Source of the DNA: Schistosoma haematobium
Taxonomy: Eukaryota; Platyhelminthes; Trematoda; Strigeidida; Schistosomatidae
DNA length: 64,000 bases
Reading direction: 5' to 3'
NCBI RefSeq assembly: GCF_000699445.3
Contig: NC_067197.1
Span: 33,711,809-33,775,808, forward strand
How positions within the stretch are numbered: the first letter of the stretch is position 1; each line of letters starts with the position of its first letter. Shown one piece after another: positions 43,801 to 55,186 of this stretch. A model generated the notes under the pieces. That model worked only from the letters and a program-made list of their open reading frames with translations, searched no databases and was not told the DNA's origin. Position numbers and translations under genes: made by a program.

Positions 43801-45613
43801 ACAGAGGCATCACAATACTATCAGTACCAGGAAAAGTTTCAAACAGAATGGTGTTGAGCTGGATGAAAGATTCAATAGATACCCAACTTCGAGATCAACA
43901 GGCTGGTTTCCGTAAGGGTTGATCGTGCACGGACCAAATCGCGACACTACGTATTATTCTTAAGCAGTCAATTGAGTGGAACTCGTCACCATACATCAAC
44001 TTCCTTGACTACGAGAAATTATTTGACAACGTGGATAGGAGAACCTTATAGATCCTCCTTCAGCATTATGGTGCACTGAAAAAGGTGGAAACTTTCACAT
44101 GTGTGGGCAGTATCATTGATAAACAAGAGGGTTCTAAAGTAGATGTGAAGACACAGATTGACAAAGTGATGGCAGTACGTCTACAAGTGAATAACATATT
44201 GAACTCAAGACAACTGTCAGACAACATCATAGTCAGAATTTTAAACACTAACGTTTAAACAGCTCTATTGTACGGAGTTGAGACCTCAAGCATTACGACA
44301 ACTATCAAACAGCTGTCTATGCAAGATAATCCAGGTCGATTAATCGTATGCCATCAGAAACAACGTACTATGGGAGAGAACAGACCAACTTGCCGCTGAA
44401 GAGGGCATTAGGAAAAGACGCTGCAGATGGATAGGACACATTACGGAAACCATCAAACTGCATCACTAGACAACACCTAACTTGGAATCCCCCAGTCGAA
44501 AGAAAAAGAGGTAGACTAAAGGATAAATGGGGATGGGAATTGAAGCAAGACATTAAAAAAAGAAGAACAGCACTTGACAACAGTTGAAAGAAGAGCTTAG
44601 GACAAAATTGGTTAGTGAATCCTGATGGATGTCGTATGCTTCTCCAGTATTATATATAAAGTAATAAGACTGTCAATAAACAATTAATGGTTAGGGGAGA
44701 CCAAAGAAAAAGTAACGACTTCAATGTTCGTCGATTGGGTTATGATTACGTCAATCAGTAAAATTAAACATGAGAGTTGTGTGGTAAAGTAATAGTTACT
44801 CTTGAGTAATGTTTTTTTTTTGAGAAAACAATTTGGCAATTTTCTTATAAGTTGTGAATTCAGCAGATACAATTTTATTTATCTATACACTTTAGTAGGA
44901 TATCATATGTAGTCACGTTTGTAAACTGCTTGGAAAGTGATTAAATTTTTTAACCTACATTTATATTTTATCATTGTGACTACGTATCTACTCTCATACA
45001 CATTGTTTAATTGGTGTACTGTTTGAAACGTAATCATTAAATTCCTTTAACTTAATAAGGCATCACTTTCGGTCCAATTGGAACAGTTACACATTAGCTC
45101 TTATCATTATTTGTCACGGTTTGTATCTTTCTGTTTTTGATGTTAAGGTTTGCAATTGATCAATCTCTATTGGTCTATTCAGACCTTGAATAAATTACCT
45201 CAATATTATCATATAGTCATTCAGCATGAGTTATACTTGACTAAGTTGTTAGTAGCTCTTAAGTCGTAATCCATGTTCAAAGTCTCCATTTCAACCAACT
45301 AATACCAACTGAATATTTAAATTTTCAAACGAGTAAATATCCGTTTGATAAATTTTGTCATACAGTTTCTATTCCACCTGTTTATATGATAATAATCTAG
45401 TTTGGATAATTCGACTTTTTTGTAAATAATTGAGTTTAGATTCACGAATAGTGCATCTCGGATTAAGAGTACAAAGCATCCATTTAAATCATATGATCAT
45501 TTAATCCATTTTTGTAACTTGTTTTCAACTACTTATATCACTCAGTAGTATATTTTTATATGTTTCAAAGTGAATTGTGTTTATTTTATTATAGAAAGAA
45601 GCTGACGAAATAA
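31873..45613 (+). CDS. SART1: SART1/Snu66, U4/U6.U5 tri-snRNP-associated protein 1
   Basis: Eleven plus-strand exons: 31873-32006, 32121-32418, 32462-32636, 35847-36136, 36277-36550, 37615-37742, 38074-38473, 39810-40027, 40178-40468, 43051-43166 and 45595-45613 (TAA). They sum to 2343 nt, or 780 residues, close to animal SART1 (about 800). Phases match at every GT-AG junction. Residues 1-36 are basic and rich in H, K, R and S. Residues 45-57 ([13 protein letters not shown]) form a HIND motif, the known Hub1/UBL5-binding site of Snu66. Later landmarks are [72 protein letters not shown] and SSDTPLGTV, all in SART1 order. The protein is needed for tri-snRNP recruitment and spliceosome activation in the nucleus. 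Intron 2 is only 43 nt, while introns 3, 9 and 10 are kilobases long and hold transposons. Confidence 0.95.
33178..33459 (+). mobile_element. MITE with exact 9-bp target duplication
   Basis: Terminal inverted repeats of about 20 bp (gtgagactataatttatgga and its complement). The flanks are acattttca at 33169-33177 and 33460-33468, an exact match. An 8-9 bp duplication fits Merlin or hAT superfamilies; Merlin is known in Schistosoma. It sits in SART1 intron 3. Confidence 0.85.
33744..34870 (+). pseudogene. non-LTR retrotransposon, 5'-truncated, RT end and 3' tail
   Basis: The RT catalytic motif reads [19 protein letters not shown] near 33890, so the Tyr of YADD is a TAG. Later frames give [32 protein letters not shown] and [18 protein letters not shown]...WGPRDYRNQ (split here). 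The tail ends 'tgcctggtcctacgttgta'. Frameshifts separate the pieces. It lies in SART1 intron 3, same strand as the host. Confidence 0.88.
38650..39660 (+). pseudogene. strongly decayed non-LTR retrotransposon in SART1 intron 7
   Basis: 'tatcccgataacctagttctatttggtgaagatatcgac' reads [13 protein letters not shown], a decayed YADD region. Further matches to 33.7-34.9 kb continue in order to the tail 'cacatatgtgccaggttcc'. Full of indels and stops. Confidence 0.75.
41140..41200 (+). pseudogene. short LINE fragment
   Basis: 'ggttgaagactaggtgtggcaaaaaaacatggtatcagcactttaag' is a decayed match to the 'ggaagaaagttagggctggcc...catcagtgcttgaag' block at 34.49 kb. Confidence 0.45.
42598..42765 (+). 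repeat. SINE (second family), heavily decayed
   Basis: 'ttggatgccagctcag', 'agtaggacgaaatag', 'cagtgcttcctgg' keep the family order, but the A box, B box and hammerhead core are damaged. Confidence 0.6.
43240..43525 (+). repeat. dispersed ~285-bp repeat, copy in SART1 intron 10
   Basis: 'tagtgaacgagaacacc' to 'agtagcacacaccaca'; full-length relative of 11215-11505. Confidence 0.8.
43690..44640 (+). pseudogene. RTE-type retrotransposon RT, internally deleted
   Basis: Reads [22 protein letters not shown], then [11 protein letters not shown], a stop (TGA for CGA) and [28 protein letters not shown]. It then jumps within one codon string from 'HYGALKKVE' to [16 protein letters not shown], skipping the RT catalytic region. 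Same family as 51.1-54.1 kb. Confidence 0.88.
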
Positions 45614-45781
45614 TTAACAGCAATAGTAAACAACAATTTGGATGTCATATTCCATAGTTGATATCACTTTACCTGGCATCGATACAATTGTTCATTTGTA
45701 ATGCGAATCCCCCACTAACCATTATTTTCTCACTTTTTTTCTGGATTGTTATTTCTTGTGTACATACATAATCAATTTTTA

Positions 45782-45787
45782 AATAAA
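45782..45787 (+). terminator. poly(A) signal of SART1
   Basis: An AATAAA hexamer lies about 170 nt after the SART1 stop codon and is followed by T-rich sequence. It is the first good signal downstream. Confidence 0.55.
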
Positions 45788-47914
45788 AACTCTGTTTTAT
45801 TAATCTGCCTTTAATATTGTTGCAATATTGCTAAATTGTCTTGATCGTTGACGTGTAACATTAATGAAATCCATGTGTCAAGATGAATTTTTCTCTATTC
45901 GTCGTTTGTGACATACGTTAACGTTTTTGTCGTGGATGAATGGTTAGGTTTACAAACACTGAATCGAAAAAGCTCAGGCCTCGTCGATAATGTTTTGGCC
46001 ATATATTCTAATAATTCTTCCCTTAGTATAGTTATGTAAATATCCAAAAGTTTGTTTCCCGTGGAGTAGAAAACCTACTTATTTAAAAGATCTGTCCATT
46101 TCTCCATTTTTGCTGGAAACTCCATTAAGTATGTTTTTAGAGGTAACTATTTATTCGTCTGGATACGCAGGGGTTGATCATATTATGTATGAAAACCTCA
46201 ACTACTTTGTGTTAAGTTGTATTATGTTTGAGGCGTTTCCTTTAGGTATTTGAGACATTTACGAAACTTCAGTGGCAACAAAAACCTTTTTGATATAATG
46301 ACGAGCAAAAATTCAAAATATATTTTGGAGGTTTTCTATCTCTCATGACATACCAGGTCGTCTAAGTGACATTTTCATCATAGGATTTCAACCGTTTGAT
46401 ACCGACGGGTTCCTGAGAATATGGTAAGATAACATGTTTGTTACCAAATTAAGGAGTCTGTTTTAGTCACTTTAATGCCATTATCTAATCCTATTGTTGA
46501 TGAGTATAGAAAATATCTGGTTGCTTGTATTGTCCGATACTATATATGATCAGTTCATACTTTATCTTGAGATCGTATGACAGCAATTTCTCTCAGTGAT
46601 TGTCTGTGTAGTCAGTTTTACTAATTTTGGAAGTATCGGCTCTGGTGTGTCATCTTGTTTATTGTTTTCGAATTACATATTTTGTTTAGTTATCGGCTAG
46701 GCAAAATTCATCCCTCTAACAATAGTAATCAACTTTTGGAAACGGTATTTGTAGAGTGAATGATTTAAAAGCAGAACAATAACATGTTTGAAGTTTTTAC
46801 TGTTAGGAATAAATGATGCTCAACGAAAATGCATAAATTAGGAATGAAGTTTTGTAACTGATTGATCACTGGGTGATGGTCAGTGTCATGTGTGTCAGGT
46901 CCCTCTTAGTGCAGATCGAATGCTATCGACCAAGTTGCAATGTGGCCACTAGTCTAGATTACTCGACATTGAAGGTTCGTTCATTTTGGCAACATACGGG
47001 ATTAATTCATATTTCTTTGAGTAATCTAAATATTTTTATAACACAAAATTTAGTGAGAATTTGATTTAAAAATGTATATTTTTATTGTTTTTCAATAATA
47101 GTTTATTCACTCCTGAAGGCTAGCACGTAAACAGTACAAGAGTGTATGGAAACATATTTTTTAATCAAGCATACCTTCCTCAATAAAGTTTGAACTGACA
47201 TAGATTCAGTCCTCAGAGTGAAGCGCATTTTGATTCAAGGATAATGTTTATAACACGTTTTCTTGCTAGATTCTGAAAACAAGAAAATGAATTGTTATGA
47301 TTAGTAGTTCCGAATGCAAATGTATCTAAATCATATTATCTTACTTGTGATTCAAATATTTTGACTTGTAACCGATTTTATGAGAAAAGGTTTTTCAGAG
47401 TTCAACAGGAAAATCATTTTGTTACTATTTCTTTGTAGGTAAACCTAAACAGTTTGAAAAATCTAGAATTATGTATTGGTTGTGCATGCCATTACCTCTC
47501 AACACGTCGCTGCATGTGTTAACACTAATAAATAGATCAACCAAGTTAGAATTATAATACGAAAACATTCTTAAGTCACTAGTCATTGACCTAGTTTCAG
47601 AACAGCTTTTAGGATTTTGTTTAGATGACGTAACCGTTGGGACTAAATCATAATAATATTGCGATATATTTTACTAATGGTAAAGAATGGTGCTATCTTA
47701 ATATTATCAATTGTCTGAATCCGGAAGTGCAGACTGTCGGGAACATATAATTAATGAACTTGCCGCTATATTAAAAAGTCTACATTTGATTCTTTGCATG
47801 GTCTTGAGTGTATATACAATCATTGTCATACTATTTTCGTACCTCTTCCAAGTAAAATACAAAAAAAATGGAAGAAGTTCTGTTTTAATTGAGACCATGA
47901 ATTGACTAATGTTA
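45788..47914. other. intergenic sequence downstream of SART1
   Basis: No supported gene, RNA or repeat is seen; the open frames here are short and AT-driven. Confidence 0.5.
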
Positions 47915-48283
47915 AACCACAAATGAAGACCTGGAAATCCGTTTTGTCCTGGTCTGGGACTCTTCAGCAGTTTGCATGCCCGATCCCGTACGCGTGATCT
48001 GCGGTATTGCGTGCGAACGCTTAACCTCTAGACCACTGAGCTGGCATCCAACGGTGTTAATGTCTAAGTTGATATTACACGACCATCCTCTATTGTTTCC
48101 AGTGAGTAACTGTTTCACACCAGACACGTTGAACTGCACTGGTCACGGCTCATCACTAGAACTCTAGGAAATCCATCTTTAACCTAGACACTAGTGAGCA
48201 CATGATAATTATCAGTATAGGACTGTGGAGATCGTTGAGTTTTGGTTGAGATCATGAGTGGTCGCGCAATATCGTGGATTGGT
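47915..48283 (-). repeat. SINE (second family), minus copy plus nearby joined end fragments
   Basis: 47915-48099 reversed gives ggctcagtggtctagaggttaag and a hammerhead with CTGAAGA but a damaged GAAA. At 48221-48283 a minus 3'-end piece (ctgtggagatcgttgag...atcatgag) meets a plus 5' piece (tggtcgcgcaatatcgtgg). Confidence 0.7.
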
Positions 48284-49136
48284 AATATTAATAGGATTAA
48301 TTTCTTATGTAAATGGGATAGTTAAAATAACGCATTGTATCACTGGGTAAAAAAGAGAATTCAGAAAAGAAACTTCCTTTATCGACGAAATCATTTACTT
48401 AAACTGATTCAAGACTTATTATCAAATGAGGTTACGCAATCATCAACGGGTAAAAGGAGAATATAAGGATGGAAATTATTTTACTGGTCAAAATTACGAA
48501 AAATGATTGTCCACTTGACAGTTATGAAGAAAAACGACAAACATAAGTATCATAATAATAAAAGCTGAATAACAATCATGAAAAACTGTTTAAAGGTAAT
48601 AATAACTGATTACGGTTTAAAATTACGAAACATTTAAAAAACCCAAAATATACTACTGAAGGAAATTAGGGCCAAGGAAGGATGAGAGATTAGACGTATG
48701 AAGTTTGCACGCAGAGTTCAGACTTGAATTGGTGGATTGTCAATGCCTCACTAGTAAATAAGTTTTTGATTCGATCTCTATTCTGTCTAACTCCTTTGGT
48801 TGTGTAGATCAGGTTGAAGGAACAGGATTAAAATGTACATATATACATAGAGAAATGAATGTATCGTCATATCAATTAAGCGACTAACATTAAAGCTAGC
48901 AGGATGAATATGTGCATAAGCGGTAAGCAATACTCAAGCATACATGTTCATACAAGCGAAACAATAATAAAAGTACAGTGGTATAGATTATTGTGACATG
49001 TACATTCAGTGATTTTTGTAACGACAAAGTAAAAACCGTTTTTTCTTATTTGTCACACTTTATATGTAACCACATTTATATTCAATATCTATCGTTTCTT
49101 TGTATCAATGGTAAAGAAACGGATAAAATTGTTTGG

Positions 49137-49138
<2 letters not shown>

Positions 49139-49180
<42 letters not shown>
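49139..49180. repeat. (AT)n microsatellite
   Basis: About 20 uninterrupted AT units; the 'YIYIYI' reading frame across it is an artefact. Confidence 0.95.
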
Positions 49181-49439
49181 TACCGAGGTTGTTGAAAATA
49201 TGAAACGCTATCTCCGCCGTCTGTTCTTCTGCTTTATTGGCCACAGCTTTTGATTGAAGATTATCATAGTCTTATAACATCCTTTTAGGCCTTCCCACAC
49301 TACGTTGGACTCCAGTTATCAAATAATGGTTGATATAACTAATTATTTCGAAGACAAACCATTATTTTAAACTTGATACTAACAGATTAGATCCTCTAGC
49401 ATTATTTTCTAGAGGATGTCATTACTAACTACATGCCTA

Positions 49440-49740
49440 ACCCTCTTTTATCCGGGTTTGGGAGGACTACGTGCAGAACCCTGCTCTGAGGACGAACAAA
49501 CCAACTTCCGATTGATAAGGGAATTTGGAAAAGACACTGGAGGTGGATAGCTCAAATATTACGGAAATCATTGGGCTGCGTTACAAAGCAAGCGTTAACT
49601 CGGGATCCTTAAGGCAAAAGAAAAAGCATTGGGAATCAGAAGCAGACATCAAGATAATAAATAGCACTTATTAAAAACTGGGAGGGAGGTCCCCGGTCGA
49701 CGGCCTATGGCTCACGAGGCGCAACAGTGTAGGTGAGTAA
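49440..49740 (+). pseudogene. RTE-type retrotransposon 3' end, decayed
   Basis: 'gacgaacaaaccaacttccg', 'gacactggaggtggatag', 'ggatccttaaggcaaaagaaaaag' and 'cgacggcctatggctcacgaggcg' follow the order of 53.79-54.07 kb. Confidence 0.75.
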
Positions 49741-50289
49741 CGCTTATGTCCTTTATCAATAAACTTCATTAGTATACATTGCCTAATTAAAAAAGTAAAC
49801 TAAACACGAAAAGCATAATTAGGCTGAGTAATTTTATTTACACCAATGTAGTTTAGTATTCTTGAGATAACAAACTAACCGCAAAAATAAAGATGAACAG
49901 CCGTTATATCATTGAGGATAGTTAAGTATCACTACCCTAAAACAAGTCCTACTAAAAAGTTCAACAGAGTGGAATAAAATTCACCAATATTTTATCCTTT
50001 GGGTGTCAAGTATTGGACGTAATGGTTAACACGCACCCAGGATAAAATATGATACTGACATACAGTAAGAAAGTATGGCAAGCCTGCTGTTATGATCTCT
50101 TATTACGACTCAGTTACTCTTATTGCTTAGTATTCTTTGGACAGTTTACTTCACTCGACAAGTCCCCAAATCAGAACACAGTTGAACAAGAACGTAATTA
50201 TACTCCAAATAAAGAAGGTTGAATAGAAGTACGAATTACAATAAAAACGCTAGTATATTTATAATTTTTACACAAGATTTTAGTCTTCT

Positions 50290-51060
50290 CCAAGTATCCG
50301 ATACCGCTGATTGGCTAAGAGATGACCAGCCGAGAAGTATTCTATACCGGATCCCGTTGCTTTTAGTTGGTCAGTATGACGAACTCAAACTTCTGAGTCA
50401 ACTGAGACTTCGTAAACAACATTACATTTCTTTTGCAGGATTCGACCAGCTGTCCATGTAGGATGTGCGCAGCGATAATCCATAGCAAGTACTTTTTGAC
50501 CGACAGCGAATAATTGTCTTTGTACCTCATGATGTCGATGGAATCAGATCCCCATAGATCCGTTCTGTTGAGGCTCAAGAGCTGGTATCGGACGAACGTG
50601 TTCGTGTTTTTCTCCTGAGTAAAGCTTCTATTGGAGAGACCCCGTTGATCGTTTGAGGATTTGGTGTAGAACGAAAGATAAGCAAGAACCTCTCCAAAAT
50701 CTCTTGATTTATCCGGAACATCTTTAAATCTACTAACAAAGCATTCAACTTGGCCATTGGATTGGGGATGAAAATGTTTAGAGATGAGTGATTCCATCCA
50801 CCCGACAAAATTCTGAAGTAGTAGGCGTGAACTGTGTTCCATTGTCGCTAGCTATTAATTCTGGAACCACGAAACGACTGAAAAGTTGATGTAGCCTTTT
50901 GACTGCGAAGCTTACAGGCCGTTCCATGAGAAAAATTTATGGCCACTTGCTGTATGCATCAGCTACAAAAAGGTAACTCAACTGAGGGACGATTCGGTAT
51001 AATTGGATGCGGAGACTTCACGTACTTGTTTTTTCGGGAGATCTCCAGAAGCCGAGTAAT
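50290..51060 (-). pseudogene. Ty3/gypsy integrase remnant
   Basis: The minus strand shows LFVADAYSKWP (first catalytic Asp), VPELIASDNGTQFT (second Asp), then HFHPQSNGQVE (catalytic Glu). Downstream, shifted frames read MDYRCAHPTWTAGRI and HTDQLKATG, the usual integrase C-terminus. Several frameshifts and stops separate these, so it is dead. The RTE element is inserted at its upstream end. Confidence 0.85.
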
Positions 51061-51078
51061 ACTGAATTGTGACTAATC

Positions 51079-54000
51079 ATGATCATGGTATAACTCCGCC
51101 TGTAGCCCTCATAGGGTTACTGCCGGTCCCAAGCCCGGGTAAAGGAGGAGGGCTGGGCATGAGGTTAGCGTCCCCATCCCGTAGAAAACTAACTCGCTAA
51201 AAAAACGCTTACCAGAAAAAATAATTCAAACCATTTTAACTCTGCCCTGGGAGTTAGAAGGTCTTCATTTAGAAGAATTATGACGCTTCATGGTGAAAGC
51301 CGAGCTCCTTCAGAAGCCACGAGGCCGATGCCCCTCCTAACAACCAGAGCAAAAAATTTTATAGGTACATGGAACGTTCGAACAATGTGGGAAACCGGGA
51401 AGACCAGTCAAATAGAAACGGAAATGAGGAGATACAACTTGGCAGTACTGGAAATCAGCGAAACTCACTGGACCCAAGCTGGACAGAAAAGGCTAGCTAC
51501 GAGAGAGATGCTGCTATACTCCGGTCACGAAGAGGAAAATGCTCCACACACTCAGGGAGTCGCTCTTATGCTGTTCACAGTAGCACGAAATGCACTTGTA
51601 GGATGGGAATCTCACGGATCCAGAATCATCAATGCATCATTCAAAACAAAGAAGGAGGGGATCTTAATGAATATTATCCAATGTTATGCACCCACCAATG
51701 ATAGCAACGACGACATTAAAGATCAGTTCTACGAGCGGCTGCAGTCAATCATTGAGAAATGCCCAAGGAAGGACCTAACTATTCTGATGGGAGATCTAAA
51801 TGCCAAAGTCGGAATAGACAACTCTGGATATGAAGATATCATGGGACGACATGGACTGGGAGAAAGATTTGCAAATCTATGTGCATTCAACAAATTGGTC
51901 ATAGGAGGCACAATATTTCCACACAAGCGTATACACAAGGCTACATGGATCTCATCGGACCACACTACAGAGAACCAGATAGATCATATTTGCATCAAAA
52001 AATTCCGAGGGACAATGGAAGATGTGAGAACCAGGAGAGGTGCTGACGTAGCTTCAGATCACCACCAAGTTGTAGCCAGTTTAAAACTGAAGCTAAAAAA
52101 GAACTGGACAAGTGGACAAACAGCACTACAAAGGTTCAATACAGCCTTCCTTCGAGATATTGACAAACTCAATGAATTCAAGATAGCTCTCAACAACAGG
52201 TTCCAAGCCTTACAAGATCTACTGAAAGAAGAAGAAACTAATATAGAGGACAACTGGAAAAGTATCAAAGAAGCCTCAACTTCAACGTGTCAAGAGGTTC
52301 TGGGCCTAAAGAAACACCATCATAAGGAATGGATCTCTATAGAAACACTGGACAAGATCAAAGAAAGGAAGAACAAGAAGACAGCAATTAACAACAGCCG
52401 AACACGAGCAGAGAAAGTCCAAGCACAAGCTGAATACATAGAAGCAAACAAACAAGTGAAGAGGAGCATTAGAGCCGACAAGAAGAAATACGTGGAAGAA
52501 TTAGCAACGACGGCAGAAAAAGCTGCTAGAGAAGGAAATATGAAACAGCTTCACGATACAACGAAGAAACTAGCAGGGAAATACAGTAAACCAGAGAGGC
52601 CGGTCAAAGACAAAGAAGGCAAGCCAATCACCGAAATTCAACAACAGCGTAACAGATGGGTAGAATACTTCGAGGAACTCCTGAATAGGCCGGCCCCAAT
52701 GAATCCACCGGACATCGAAGCAGCACACACAGATCTTCCTATAGATGTCAATCCACCAACAACGGAAGAAATTAGAATGGCCATCAGGCAAATCAAGAAC
52801 GGGAAAGCAGCAGGACCCGACAACATACCAGCTGAAGTACTGAAGTCAGACATCGAAGTAACTATAAACATGCTTTACCTTCTATTCAAAAAGATTTGGG
52901 AGGAGGAATAAGTGCCGATGGACTGCAAAGATAGACACCTCATCAAGATTCCAAAGAAAGGAGATCTGAGCAAATGTGAAAACTACAGAGGCATTACACT
53001 ACTGTCAATACCAGGGAAAGTCTTCAACAGAGTGTTTCTGAACCGGATGAAGGATGCAGTAGACGCCCAACTTCGAGATCAACAAGCTGGATTCCGTAAG
53101 GATCGGTCGTGCACAGACCAAATTGCAACACTACGGATCATCGTCGAACAATCAGTTGAGTGGAACTCATCACTATACATCAACTTCATTGATTATGAAA
53201 AGGCATTCGACAGTGTAGATAGGAGGACATTATGGAAACTTCTTCGACACTACGGAGTTACTGAGAAGATTGTCAATATTATCCGGAACTCATACGACGG
53301 ACTACAGTGCAAAGTAGTGCATGGAGGACAGCTGACAGATGCATTCCAAGTAAGGAACGGAGTCAGACAAGGCTGTTTGCTCTCTCCCTTCCTCTTTCTT
53401 CTGGTGGTCGACTGGATTATGAAGACCTCGACATCTGAGAGAAAACATGGAATACAATGGACAGCTCAGAACCAATTGGACGATTTGGACTTCACAGATG
53501 ACCCAGACCTCCTACCGCATACACACGAACAAATGCAGATAAAGACAGCCGGTGTATCAACAGTCTCTGCATCAGTAGACAACAACATAAACAAGGGGAA
53601 AACCAATGTCAACCAATATCAAAGTGAGAATCTTCAATACGAACGTCAAGGCAGTTCTACTGTATGGAGCTGAAACTTGGAGAACTACAACAACCACCAT
53701 CAAGAAGGTACAAGTATTTATAAATAGCTGTCTACGCAAGATACTCAACATCCATTGGCCGGATACCATCAGCAATAGCCTTCTGTGAGAGAGAACAAAC
53801 CAGCCTCTAGATGAAGAGGAAATTAGTAAAAGACGATGGAAATGGATAGGACATACATTATGCAAATCATCAAAACTGCATCACGAGGCAAGCCCTAACT
53901 TGGAATCCTGAAGGGAAGCGAAAAAGAGGAAGGCCAAAGAACACATTACGTCGGGAGATAGAAGCAGATATGAAAAGGATGAATAACAACTGGACGGAGC

Positions 54001-54117
54001 TAGAAAGGATTGCCCAGGACAGGGTTGGATGGAGAATGCTGGTGAGCGGCCTATGCTCCTTCACGAGGAGTAACAGGCTTCCATTATGACTCTCCATTAT
54101 TATGATCATGGTATAAC
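51079..54117 (+). mobile_element. RTE-type LINE insertion with 16-bp target site duplications
   Basis: The duplication 'atgatcatggtataac' occurs at 51079-51094 and again at 54102-54117. Between them lie a GC-richer 5' leader of ~185 bp, an endonuclease-RT coding region and the 3' end with 'gagcggcctatgctcc'. The exact duplications mark one insertion event and define both ends. Confidence 0.92.
51280..53673 (+). pseudogene. RTE endonuclease-reverse transcriptase, disabled
   Basis: Endonuclease motifs: FIGTWNVRTMWETGK, ISETHWTQAGQKR, NIIQCYAPTND, MGDLNAKVG and the final SDHHQVVA. A linker follows, then the [75 protein letters not shown]. Three lesions are visible: an in-frame TAA at 52909-52911 where relatives have a sense codon, the catalytic FADD changed to FTDD near 53490, and a deletion near 53605 joining KGKTNV to STNIKVRIFNTNVKAVLLYG out of frame. 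The element cannot make active RT by itself. Confidence 0.92.
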
Positions 54118-55186
54118 GACATGTGACTGAGTGAAATTCAACTTGAGACACGATTTCAGGACCATGTCAATAACATGATTCCATTAAGCGAGCTAGCAGC
54201 TTAGTTTCGAGGCTAACTACGAGTTATATAATCAAAGTATAGATACAGAAAGACGTTGATGCCCAATAACAAAATGACTGTCACATTACAAGAAAATGGT
54301 GTAACCAATGTACAGTAATGTACGAACTTAAACGGTAACAATCACGAATTAATACCATCTCTGTACAATTAACTTATCAGCAGTGAAATGAATCTTAATT
54401 AATCTGAACTGGTTAAACTGATGGGACGTATAGTCTATCCAGTGAATATATGAATAAAGTTACTAAGATTGTTATTTATGGACATAATAACTAATAATAA
54501 TAAAGCAGGAAATGAAATGCTAAGAAAAATATTCGTAATTTATCTGATCCTGATGGACACCAGTAATACGGCCATTTGTCGGGACAATCAGCAGTGACTG
54601 ACCGTAAGTTCCCATTATATATTTCGATTACTCTATTCACTAGACTTAGGGCTTTTATTCCTGAAATCCAAGACGACTGTGAAAATGGGGGAATGAAAAC
54701 GATGTAAAGAAAATAAAACAGAAAAGGAGATAGCTAGAAGGGTTTGACTTTCGAGGATCGCAAAAGATGCTTAGAACAATGGAGGAAGAGATGGAACAAG
54801 TATATTGCCATAAATAGAGGGTATTTAAAAGATAGAAGTATCTTGAAATGTGTAAAACAAAGGTATCACAACTTCGGTTACCGAAGTTACCGTACATACC
54901 TATGTAAAATGAAAATATCTGGATTTGTGCTTTAAAATTTATTCAAGAAAAGAACAAGAGATTTTTCAACGACAAAAAGAAATATACAAACTACGTGATT
55001 TAGAACAAAGACAATTTAGTTTTCAGTAATCAACATCCTCTTTTAAAGCATAAAAATACAATCAAAACTTCATATACAGTCAAAGATAAGATCAAAACAA
55101 CTATGTACAAATACCGAAAATGAACAAAAGATGAAGAAGCACAGTGATTTAGAGAGATAAGAAGACAACTTATTTATAACTATATG
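54118..55186. other. intergenic sequence between the RTE insertion and RER1
   Basis: No supported gene; it includes the presumed RER1 3' untranslated region. A 'tttatt' near 54940 could give an AATAAA on the minus strand. Confidence 0.4.

Noticed and set aside
48993..49253. 86-codon frame with a Tyr-Ile run
   Set aside because: The run is an (AT)n microsatellite; no family match outside it.
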